Shown one piece after another: positions 1 through 6,313 of a stretch of DNA of 13,120 nucleotides. Within the stretch, counting starts at the first letter, position 1. Every line of letters starts with the position of its first letter. The position numbers and the translations under genes are program-made. Location of the stretch: the NCBI RefSeq assembly GCF_036641015.1, contig NZ_JAVWFO010000052.1, positions 1 through 13,120 on the forward strand. The letters run 5' to 3'. The notes beneath the pieces are model-generated. The model searched no databases. It was not told the origin of the DNA and saw nothing but the letters and a program-made list of their open reading frames with translations. Source of the stretch: Anaerorhabdus sp036641015. Lineage in GTDB: Bacteria; Bacillota_I; Bacilli_A; Erysipelotrichales; Erysipelotrichaceae.

Positions 1-1707
1 GATGAATCTCGTACACCATTAATTATTTCTGGTGGACAAAAACAAACTGCAAATTTATATATTCAAGCTGATCGCTTTGTTAAGGGTTTAAAAGAAGGCG
101 AAGACTTTGAAATTGATGTAAAGGCTAAATCAATCATCTTAACAGATGAAGGTGTAACAAAAGCAGAGAAAGCATTTAAAGTTAAAAATTTATATGAACT
201 AGAACATACTCAAACTGTTCATCATATTTCTCAAGCATTACGTGCTAACTACATCATGCATAATGATGTTGAATATGTAGTACAAGAAGATGAAATTGTA
301 ATCGTTGACCAAAATACTGGACGTCTTATGAAAGGACGTGCATATTCTGATGGATTACACCAAGCAATAGAAGCAAAAGAAGGCGTTTCAATTAAACAAG
401 AAACAACGACACTTGCGACTATCACATATCAAAATTTCTTCCGTCTATATAACAAACTTGCAGGTATGACAGGTACTGCAAAAACAGAGGAAGAAGAATT
501 CTTAAGTATATACAATATGCGTGTTGTAGAAATACCAACAAATAGACCTGTTTCTCGTATTGATTATCCAGATGCAGTATTTGGATCAAAGAAAGCTAAA
601 TTTGAAGCATTAGTTGAAGAAGTAAAAGAATGTCATGAAAAAGGACAACCAGTTCTTGTTGGTACAATTGCTGTTGAAACATCTGAGTTTATTGCGAAAA
701 TGTTAAAAGAACGCAAAATACCTCATGAAATATTAAATGCGAAGAACCATGCACGTGAGGCAGAAATTATTCAATTTGCTGGACGTAAAGGTGCGGTAAC
801 AATTGCTACAAATATGGCAGGACGTGGTACAGATATTAAACTTGGTGAAGGTGTGCGTGAAATAGGAGGTCTTGCAGTAATTGGATCTGAAAGACATGAA
901 TCACGTCGTATTGATAACCAATTACGTGGACGTTCTGGTCGACAAGGTGATCCTGGATATTCTCGTTTCTATGTTTCAGTACAAGATGAACTAATGGTTC
1001 GTTTCGGTAGTGAAAGAATGGAAGGATTATTTGCTCAACTTGGAGATGTACCTATTGAATCAAAAACAATTACAAAATCTATTGGTGGAGCTCAAAAACG
1101 TGTTGAAGGTGTAAACTTTGATTCTCGTAAAGCGTTACTAGAGTATGATGATGTATTAAGACAACAACGTGAAATTATTTATGAACAAAGAAACTTCATC
1201 TTAGAAAATGAGGATGTACATACTATCGTTGAAGATATGTTTAAACGTGTAATAACAAATATTGTAAGTTCACATGTTGATCATAGTGGAAAAGAAGATG
1301 TTATTAATATTCCAGAAATATTAGAAAATCTTGAAAAGATGGGATTTAAAGAGAAATTTAACCCAGGTGATTTACAAGATAAATCAGTAGAAGAATTAGT
1401 AGAAATTTGTACTAAACAAGCTTGGAAAGAATATGAAGAAAAGATTGAACCAGTAAAATCTCAAGTATTACCAATTGAGAAAACAATGGTACTAAAAGTA
1501 ATCGATCGTGCTTGGGTAAATCATATTGATATTATGAGTAAACTACGCGATGGTATTGGTTTGCGTTCATATGCACAATCAAATCCACTACAAGCATATG
1601 TACAAGAGGGTTATGAAATGTTTGAAGATATGATGGTTCGTATTTCCCAAGAAATTGTGGGCTTCTGTCTAAATGTACGTATTGTTATTGAGGAGAAAAA
1701 AGCGTAA
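1..1707 (+). CDS. secA: Protein translocase ATPase SecA, 5'-truncated by window edge
   Basis: SecA is the cytosolic ATPase motor that pushes unfolded preproteins through the SecYEG channel. The reading frame is open from base 1, so the protein begins upstream; 568 residues are visible. The first visible residues (DESRTPLIISGG) match the DEAD-box motif II region near residue 210 of known SecA proteins. Further on come AGMTGTAKTEEEEF, VGTIAVETSE, the second-nucleotide-fold motif NMAGRGTDIKLG and RIDNQLRGRSGRQGDPG with its arginine fingers, then the helical scaffold (YDDVLRQQREI). The protein ends in CLNVRIVIEEKKA soon after the scaffold. No C-terminal CxCx(n)CH zinc finger follows, so the metal-binding tail that many SecAs use to contact SecB or ribosomes is absent. 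Estimated full length is about 775 residues, shorter than the 840-900 usual in B. subtilis and E. coli. The stop overlaps the prfB start (TAATG), and the prfB ribosome binding site lies inside this gene. Confidence 0.98.
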   Translation, partial: DESRTPLIISGGQKQTANLYIQADRFVKGLKEGEDFEIDVKAKSIILTDEGVTKAEKAFKVKNLYELEHTQTVHHISQALRANYIMHNDVEYVVQEDEIVIVDQNTGRLMKGRAYSDGLHQAIEAKEGVSIKQETTTLATITYQNFFRLYNKLAGMTGTAKTEEEEFLSIYNMRVVEIPTNRPVSRIDYPDAVFGSKKAKFEALVEEVKECHEKGQPVLVGTIAVETSEFIAKMLKERKIPHEILNAKNHAREAEIIQFAGRKGAVTIATNMAGRGTDIKLGEGVREIGGLAVIGSERHESRRIDNQLRGRSGRQGDPGYSRFYVSVQDELMVRFGSERMEGLFAQLGDVPIESKTITKSIGGAQKRVEGVNFDSRKALLEYDDVLRQQREIIYEQRNFILENEDVHTIVEDMFKRVITNIVSSHVDHSGKEDVINIPEILENLEKMGFKEKFNPGDLQDKSVEELVEICTKQAWKEYEEKIEPVKSQVLPIEKTMVLKVIDRAWVNHIDIMSKLRDGIGLRSYAQSNPLQAYVQEGYEMFEDMMVRISQEIVGFCLNVRIVIEEKKA

Positions 1708-2808
1708 TGGAACTATATGAAATAAAACAAAGCCTAGAAGCTTCAAAATTGAAGCTAAAACAACTAGGCGAATCTCTTTGACTTAACTAATAAACAAGCT
1801 ATAGTAGTTAAGAATGAAGAAGAAATGGCGCAAGAAGGTTTTTGGAATGATCCAAAAGCAGCGCAAGTATTAATTCAAGAAACAAATGGAATCAAAGAAT
1901 TACTTTCTTTATTTAAACAATTGAATACGCAATTACAAGGTATTGATGAATCAGTTGAGGAAATGAACAAAACATTTGATGAAGAATTAATGATGGTAAT
2001 TGAAGAAGAATTTAAAGACACTATGAAGAAGTTTGAAGACTTTGAAATTAAAGTCTTATTAAGTCACCCATACGATAAAAACAATGCAATTCTAGAACTA
2101 CATCCAGGAGCTGGTGGTACTGAATCACAGGACTGGGCACAAATGTTGTTTAGGATGTATTCACGTTGGGCTGAGGACAAAGGATATAAAGTTACAGTAC
2201 TTGATTATCAAGATGGTGATGAAGCTGGCATAAAATCATGTAGCATTCTTATTGAAGGATACATGGTGTATGGATACCTTAAAGCTGAAAAGGGAGTACA
2301 CCGTTTAGTGCGTATTTCACCATTTGATTCTTCAGGTCGACGACATACGTCATTTGCATCTGTGGATGTAATGCCACAATTCAATAATGAGATTGAAATT
2401 ACAATAGATGAAAAAGATCTAGATATAACAACAATGCGTGCAAGTGGCGCAGGTGGGCAACATGTAAATAAAACTGACTCAGCTGTTCGTATGGTACATA
2501 AGCCAACAGGATTTATGGTTACTTGTCAAACAGAGAGAAGTCAAATCCAAAATCGTGAACATTGCTTAAACATGTTAAAATCAAAACTTTATCAACGCAT
2601 GATTGAGGAACAAGAAGCAAAAGTAAATGCTATAAAAGGTGAACAAAAAGCTATTGAGTGGGGATCACAAATAAGATCATATGTTTTCTGCCCATATACA
2701 TTAGTAAAAGATCATCGTACAAGTGTTGAAGTTGGAAATGTTTCAAGTGTCATGGATGGAAATATTGATGAATTCATTTTTGGATATTTAAAAAGTCAAA
2801 TACAATAA
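1707..2808 (+). CDS. prfB: Peptide chain release factor 2, expressed through a programmed +1 frameshift
   Basis: RF2 recognises UGA and UAA stop codons and triggers peptide release. Translation starts at ATG 1707, inside the secA stop, with AGGAG at 1691-1695. The zero frame stops after 24 codons at TGA 1779-1781. Skipping T1779 continues in the +1 frame with GAC at 1780 to TAA 2808, giving a 366-residue product, the normal RF2 length. The stop-codon-reading tripeptide SPF falls at residues 204-206 and the catalytic GGQ at 249-251, one off from E. coli numbering. The residue aligned with Thr246 of E. coli K-12 RF2 is Ala, as in most bacteria. The N-terminal coiled coil (EGFWNDPKAA, then charged helices) precedes the PGAGGTESQDWAQML domain. 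A gene finder that ignores the frameshift would wrongly start at ATG 1825 and lose 39 residues. Confidence 0.97.
1764..1782 (+). promoter_or_regulatory. prfB programmed +1 frameshift site
   Basis: The slippery codon CTT (1776-1778) is followed by in-frame TGA (1779-1781) and C1782, the canonical CUU UGA C signal. When RF2 is scarce the ribosome pauses at UGA, slips by +1 and reads GAC, so RF2 controls its own synthesis. The Shine-Dalgarno-like stimulator is AGGCGA (1766-1771), which begins 10 bases before CTT. In E. coli AGGGGG begins 9 bases before it, so the stimulator here is weaker by sequence but in nearly the same place. Confidence 0.96.
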
Positions 2809-2830
2809 AGCGGACCTAAGGGTTCGTTTT
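2809..2830 (+). terminator. Intrinsic terminator after prfB
   Basis: CGGACC (2811-2816) pairs with GGTTCG (2821-2826) with one G-T wobble, around a TAAG loop. Extra A-T and G-T pairs extend the stem on both sides, and TTTT follows. It lies directly after the prfB stop and separates secA-prfB from the bil operon. Confidence 0.75.
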
Positions 2831-2856
2831 ATTATGCAATATTTTTTTGCTGTTAT

Positions 2857-2873
2857 ACTTGACAAAGTCAAGT
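2857..2873 (+). promoter_or_regulatory. Operator-like palindrome 1, over the -35 element
   Basis: ACTTGAC (2857-2863), AAA, GTCAAGT (2867-2873) is a perfect inverted repeat with 7-base arms and a 3-base spacer. It contains the -35 hexamer. The size and symmetry suit a MarR dimer, and the adjacent gene encodes one. Binding by BilQ is inferred. Confidence 0.8.
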
Positions 2874-2886
2874 TAAAGAATATAAT
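2859..2886 (+). promoter_or_regulatory. Vegetative promoter of the bil operon
   Basis: TTGACA (2859-2864) and TATAAT (2881-2886) are both perfect consensus hexamers, separated by 16 bases. Transcription would start near 2893, about 23 bases before the bilQ ATG. Such a strong promoter covered by palindromes fits a gene set kept off by a repressor and induced on demand. Confidence 0.88.
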
Positions 2887-2900
2887 TGACTATGTCAAGT
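2884..2900 (+). promoter_or_regulatory. Operator-like palindrome 2, over the -10 element and transcription start
   Basis: AATTGAC (2884-2890), TAT, GTCAAGT (2894-2900) repeats palindrome 1 with one mismatch in the left arm and the same 3-base spacer. Its centre is 27 bases downstream of the first centre. It overlaps the end of the -10 element and the predicted start, a typical position for repression. Confidence 0.78.
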
Positions 2901-2915
2901 AAAAGGGGGTCAACA

Positions 2916-3344
2916 ATGGAAGAGAATTTAGTATTGTATATGACTAAACTTAGAGAAAGTTTTATGAGTTACTACAAAACTAGAATTGAAGAGATTGGAT
3001 TATCAAAAGGACAGCAATACTTCGTACTAGCAATTGGAGCAAGTAAAAAATGTTCTCCAAATGAAATTTCTCAATTTGCAAAAATGGATGCAGGGCATAC
3101 AACTAGGTATATTAATCGATTAGTTGATTCAGGATATGTAATAAAAACTCCAAATCCAAACGATGGAAGATCATGTTTCATTGAGTTAACAATCAAAGGT
3201 AAAGAAGCTTATGAAAAATCACGTAATATATTTTCTGAGTGGACAAAAAATAAAATGAAGAACTTAACTAAACAGGAGAGTACATGTTTATTTAGTTTAT
3301 TAGCGAAATTATTTGATGAGAAAGAAGATGAGATTAATGGATAA
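2916..3344 (+). CDS. bilQ: MarR-family transcriptional regulator of the bil operon (BilQ-like)
   Basis: A 142-residue MarR-family winged-helix regulator and the first gene of the operon. Start ATG 2916 is chosen because AGGGGG lies 6 bases upstream. The in-frame TTG at 2886 would fall inside the -10 element and cannot be on the transcript. Helices at about 5-28 form part of the dimer interface. The helix-turn-helix covers about 48-74, with recognition-helix region DAGHTTRYINRL, and the wing carries the family D-x-R motif in NPNDGRSCFIELT (Asp83, Arg85). Its position before an OYE-type reductase and a flavodoxin matches bilQ of the described bilQRS operons. The twin palindromes in its promoter suggest autorepression relieved by a ligand. 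The ligand, perhaps bilirubin or a product, is not visible in the sequence. Confidence 0.85.
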   Translation: MEENLVLYMTKLRESFMSYYKTRIEEIGLSKGQQYFVLAIGASKKCSPNEISQFAKMDAGHTTRYINRLVDSGYVIKTPNPNDGRSCFIELTIKGKEAYEKSRNIFSEWTKNKMKNLTKQESTCLFSLLAKLFDEKEDEING

Positions 3345-4440
3345 ATTAGTATTAAATTCAATAAAAATCAATCAGATTAAATTGAAAAATAGAGTGATAT
3401 TTGCACCAACATCATTGGGATTATCTCACAAGGAAACAATAGAGAAATATAGAGAAATTGCTAAAGGTGGAGTTGCGATGATTATTGTTGGTGATGTACC
3501 AGTATCAAAAAGAGGATTCTTATCTATGTATAATAAGAAATCAAAACAGTATTACAAAGATATTATAGAAGCAGTGCATAATGAGGGGGCATTAGTTTGT
3601 GCGCAATTACATGAGTCAGATTCCAAATTCACATCACTAATAAAATATATTCCGCTAGTATTAGTAAAGAAAATGACTCCTAATGATTTAAGAAATAAAT
3701 TAAATGAAAGTGTACCTAAATTTATATCTAAACTATCGACACGTAAGATTAATGACATTATCAAAAATTTTGCAGATGCATCTGAAAAAGCAACACAATT
3801 AGGATTTGATATGGTTCAAGTACATGGAGATCGTATATGTGGTAGTTTTAGTTCATCAATTATGAATCAGCGGGAAGATGAGTTTGGTGGAAGTGCCGAA
3901 AATAGAGCTAGATTTGCTAGTGAATGTGTTAAAGCTATTCGCAGAAAATGTCCAAATATAGCAATTGATTATAAACTTGCAGTACGTCAAGAAAATCCTC
4001 ATTATGGGAATGCCGGAGTATTATTTGAAGAACTAAGTATATTTGTACCAATATTAGAAAAAGCCGGTGTAAATAGTTTCCATGTAGCTTTAGCAAATCA
4101 TGGTGAATTAGAAGATACCATTCCACCATTGAATCACCCATACTTTAAAGAGCAAGGTTGTTTTCTAAAATATGCTGATGAAGTTAAAAAATACACAAAC
4201 TTACCTCTTTGTGGTGTAGGATGTCTAGAAAAACCAGAGTTTATTGAGGAACAATTAAAAAATAATCGTATTCAAATGGTCGCTATGTCAAGACAACTTA
4301 TTGCGGATAGTGAATGGGTTAATAAGATCAAAAATAACGAAGAAAAAACCATTCGCTATTGTATAAGATGTAATCAAAAATGCTTAAAAGGAATGCAAGC
4401 ACATCAAGGTGTTCATTGCATCTATGAAGGGAAAATATAA
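3337..4440 (+). CDS. bilR: Bilirubin reductase BilR (OYE-type FMN/4Fe-4S enzyme)
   Basis: A 367-residue Old Yellow Enzyme-family TIM barrel predicted to reduce bilirubin to urobilinogen in the cytosol. The start at ATG 3337 overlaps bilQ by 8 bases; ATG 3328 is a possible alternative with a nearer purine run. The FMN barrel opens with LKNRVIFAPTSLG (16-28) and includes DEFGGSAENR (181-190) and AMSRQLIAD (316-324). Where most OYEs have an active-site HxxH or HxxN, this protein has H163-G-D-R166 followed by CGSFSSS. From memory, Asp166/Arg167 of the Clostridium symbiosum enzyme define bilirubin reductases; here they are residues 165/166. The C-terminus has Cys342, 345, 349 and 361 (Cx2Cx3Cx11C), the 4Fe-4S motif of dienoyl-CoA reductase and BaiCD, but the protein stops six residues later. 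It lacks the FAD/NAD(P)H domains of those relatives, so electrons must come from a separate partner, plausibly the next gene. A different OYE substrate remains possible. Confidence 0.9.
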   Translation: MDKLVLNSIKINQIKLKNRVIFAPTSLGLSHKETIEKYREIAKGGVAMIIVGDVPVSKRGFLSMYNKKSKQYYKDIIEAVHNEGALVCAQLHESDSKFTSLIKYIPLVLVKKMTPNDLRNKLNESVPKFISKLSTRKINDIIKNFADASEKATQLGFDMVQVHGDRICGSFSSSIMNQREDEFGGSAENRARFASECVKAIRRKCPNIAIDYKLAVRQENPHYGNAGVLFEELSIFVPILEKAGVNSFHVALANHGELEDTIPPLNHPYFKEQGCFLKYADEVKKYTNLPLCGVGCLEKPEFIEEQLKNNRIQMVAMSRQLIADSEWVNKIKNNEEKTIRYCIRCNQKCLKGMQAHQGVHCIYEGKI

Positions 4441-4441
4441 A

Positions 4442-4930
4442 ATGAAAAGCGCAATTATTTATTCAAGTAAAACAGGTAATACACAATTATTAGCAAATGT
4501 AATCAAAGAAAATATAGAAGAAGACTGTGAGTATATTGGTATGCCAAATACCGATGTAAACGCAGAGTTATATTTTGTCGGATCATGGGTAGATAAGGGA
4601 AATTTTGACGGTGTAATTTTAGAGTTTTTAAAAACATTAAAAAATAAAAAAATATTCTTATTTGGAACAGCAGGATTTCAAAATAGTAAACCATATTATG
4701 ATCGTATTTTAAATTGCGTTAAGCAATCAATCGATGAATCAAATGAAATTATTGGTGAATATATGTGTCAAGGTAAAATGCCAATAGCAGTAAAAGAAAA
4801 ATATGAAGCTATGGATTTAGCAAATGCTAAGTTTAATGTCTCAAGTTTTATTGAAAACTTTGATTTAGCATTATCACATCCAGATAGTGAGGATTTAGCA
4901 AGACTAGAAAATATTATTAAAAATATATAG
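4442..4930 (+). CDS. bilS: Flavodoxin-like protein BilS, probable electron donor to BilR
   Basis: A 162-residue flavodoxin-fold protein. ATG 4442 starts one base after the bilR stop, with GAAGGGA at 4426-4432. The in-frame ATG at 4409 lies deep in bilR and is unlikely. The FMN phosphate-binding loop is S9-K-T-G-N-T14, directly after the first beta strand (SAIIYS). YFVGSWVDKGNFD (44-56) and IFLFGTAGF (71-79) supply the next strands and the loop that normally flanks the isoalloxazine ring. There is no signal peptide or membrane segment. Its place after bilR matches bilS, which is found next to or fused with bilR. Because BilR carries a cluster but no dinucleotide-binding domain, BilS is the natural candidate to pass electrons to it. 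That direction of flow is inferred. Confidence 0.87.
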   Translation: MKSAIIYSSKTGNTQLLANVIKENIEEDCEYIGMPNTDVNAELYFVGSWVDKGNFDGVILEFLKTLKNKKIFLFGTAGFQNSKPYYDRILNCVKQSIDESNEIIGEYMCQGKMPIAVKEKYEAMDLANAKFNVSSFIENFDLALSHPDSEDLARLENIIKNI

Positions 4931-4941
4931 GAGAAAAACTG

Positions 4942-5577
4942 ATGAAAACAAAATATTTAGCATGTTTAGTAACTTTAAGTTTATTGTTAATAACAGGGTG
5001 TACATCAACAAATAAAAAATTTGAAAGAGGAACCTTAAATAATAATTTATATAAAAATGAATCATTTAATTTAGAATTTACTTATCCTAGTGATTTACAA
5101 CAAACGGGTAAGGAATCAATTGCATATTTGTATGGATGTCAGCCAATAGAAAACGAAGCGTGGGCAACAACATTTGAAAAGTGTAAAGAAGAAAAAAATA
5201 CAAATTATTATTGGGATGTTGCATTAGAGAGTACAGATGGTTCTAAGTTTACGGGAGTATTAATTGAGGATATTTCGATTAGAGATAAAAAACCAACTGT
5301 TCAAATGCTTATAAGCGAGCAAATGGATGCTGCTAAAAAATGGGCAGGAGAAGAGGTTTTTATAACATCACCATATGATATGGATGTGAATGGACAAACG
5401 TTTAAGGCCTTCACATATATCGCTACATCACCATCAAATCCAGACGAAGATTATTTTGGTATGACAGCAATTCGTATTGAGGGGAATTATTCGATACTAC
5501 TTTCAGTTACAGTAAATTCAACCGATAAGAAGGCTTTTAATGATGTAGTTAAAATTTATACAGGAGTTACAAAATAA
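4942..5577 (+). CDS. Lipoprotein of unknown function, fourth gene of the bil operon
   Basis: A 211-residue predicted surface lipoprotein. The signal peptide MKTKYLACLVTLSLLLITGC has a hydrophobic core and a lipobox I-T-G-C, with the lipidated Cys at 20. It starts 11 bases after bilS, its AGGAG (4929-4933) overlaps the bilS stop, and no terminator intervenes, so it should be made from the same transcript. The mature part is strand-rich, with FNLEFTYPSDL early on, resembling small PsbP-like or DUF-type lipoproteins of Bacillota. That resemblance is weak and I do not recognise the family. Two further cysteines occur (GCQPIENE and FEKCKEE, about 25 residues apart). A role in holding or taking up the bilirubin substrate is conceivable from context only; it may instead be an unrelated passenger gene. 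Confidence 0.85.
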   Translation: MKTKYLACLVTLSLLLITGCTSTNKKFERGTLNNNLYKNESFNLEFTYPSDLQQTGKESIAYLYGCQPIENEAWATTFEKCKEEKNTNYYWDVALESTDGSKFTGVLIEDISIRDKKPTVQMLISEQMDAAKKWAGEEVFITSPYDMDVNGQTFKAFTYIATSPSNPDEDYFGMTAIRIEGNYSILLSVTVNSTDKKAFNDVVKIYTGVTK

Positions 5578-5581
5578 AATT

Positions 5582-5609
5582 AAGCACATGATCATTTCTT
5601 CATGTGCTT
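5582..5609. terminator. Bidirectional terminator between the convergent bil and transglycosylase genes
   Basis: AAGCACATGA (5582-5591) and TCATGTGCTT (5600-5609) form a perfect 10-base stem with an 8-base loop. TTTAGTTT follows on the plus strand, and the A-rich stretch before it gives a U-run for the minus-strand transcript. It starts 4 bases after the lipoprotein stop and abuts the stop codon of the minus-strand gene. Confidence 0.9.
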
Positions 5610-6227
5610 TTAGTTTGCGAATGTTAGTTTTAGTTTATTTGGATTATAGTTATTTGGTGATTTAATTGTATATACTAATGCATCTATTTCATCTTCATTT
5701 AGTTGACTTGGAGCTTTATTGAAATAGTGATTACTAGCTTGTTGGATACCGTAACAATTTTCACCAAAATAAATAATATTGATATATAATTCTAATATTT
5801 CATTTTTTGTATATTTTGATTCTAAATCATGAACTACAAACAATTCAGCAACTTTGCGATCTAATTTTTTTCCAAAAGAGAAATAAAGATTTTTCGCTAA
5901 TTGTTGCGTAATGGTACTTCCACCTTCTTTGTATTTTCCTGCTAACACATTTTTATACATTGCGCGAGTTATAGCTATTAAATCTACACCATCATGATTG
6001 TAAAAACGATGATCTTCAGATTGAATTAAAGCTTTAATATATTTAGGACTTACTTCATCAATAGTAACAAAATTATCGTTAGATCTTATGGTTGTTACTA
6101 ACGTTGATAATTCTTTTTCTTGAATAGCTTCTTTATACATTTCATATCCTGAATTTACAATTGGAGTTACTAAATGGAAAACAATTAATGAGAATGAGAT
6201 AAATGTAAATAATATAGCTTTTCTCAT
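5610..6227 (-). CDS. Monofunctional peptidoglycan glycosyltransferase (GT51)
   Basis: A 205-residue stand-alone GT51 transglycosylase that polymerises lipid II into glycan strands on the outer face of the membrane. An N-terminal anchor spans about residues 4-23. The family motifs are intact: motif 1 EDHRFYNHDG (71-80, catalytic Glu71), motif 2 GGSTITQQLAKN (102-113), motif 3 RKVAE with second Glu128, and ELYINIIYFG (146-155). The protein ends shortly after this domain, so there is no penicillin-binding transpeptidase domain, as in MtgA/SgtB-type enzymes. It is somewhat shorter than typical members, mainly at the C-terminus. The ribosome binding site AAGGTGG reads from the complement of 6234-6240. 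The gene lies alone between two terminators, downstream of a phosphoesterase lipoprotein. Confidence 0.92.
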   Translation of the reverse strand: MRKAILFTFISFSLIVFHLVTPIVNSGYEMYKEAIQEKELSTLVTTIRSNDNFVTIDEVSPKYIKALIQSEDHRFYNHDGVDLIAITRAMYKNVLAGKYKEGGSTITQQLAKNLYFSFGKKLDRKVAELFVVHDLESKYTKNEILELYINIIYFGENCYGIQQASNHYFNKAPSQLNEDEIDALVYTIKSPNNYNPNKLKLTFAN

Positions 6228-6249
6228 GTTACCACCACCTTATGAATGA

Positions 6250-6255
6250 ATTATA
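6250..6255 (-). promoter_or_regulatory. Possible -10 element for the transglycosylase gene
   Basis: The minus strand reads TATAAT here, 22 bases before the ATG and just upstream of a good ribosome binding site. No clear -35 is present 16-18 bases upstream, where the preceding gene's terminator U-run and stem sit, so this is tentative. Confidence 0.4.
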
Positions 6256-6256
6256 A

Positions 6257-6287
6257 TCAAAAAGAAAAACCAACACCTTAATGTTGG
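6257..6287 (-). terminator. Terminator of the metallophosphoesterase gene
   Basis: On the minus strand CCAACA (6287-6282) pairs with TGTTGG (6275-6270) around a 6-base loop, followed by TTTTTCTTTTT. It lies 26 bases after the stop of the phosphoesterase gene. Confidence 0.8.
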
Positions 6288-6313
6288 CTTACGATAATCT
6301 TACAATTTTGTCA

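Noticed and set aside
1825..2808. prfB as an ordinary gene starting at ATG 1825
   Set aside because: It ignores the CTT TGA C frameshift site; the upstream 24 codons plus the +1 frame restore full RF2 length and SPF/GGQ numbering.
2886..2915. TTG start adding ten residues to the MarR regulator
   Set aside because: It overlaps the -10 element and would not be transcribed; ATG 2916 has a clear ribosome binding site.
3552..4141. Minus-strand reading frames inside bilR
   Set aside because: They have no ribosome binding site or recognisable domain and shadow a strongly supported gene.
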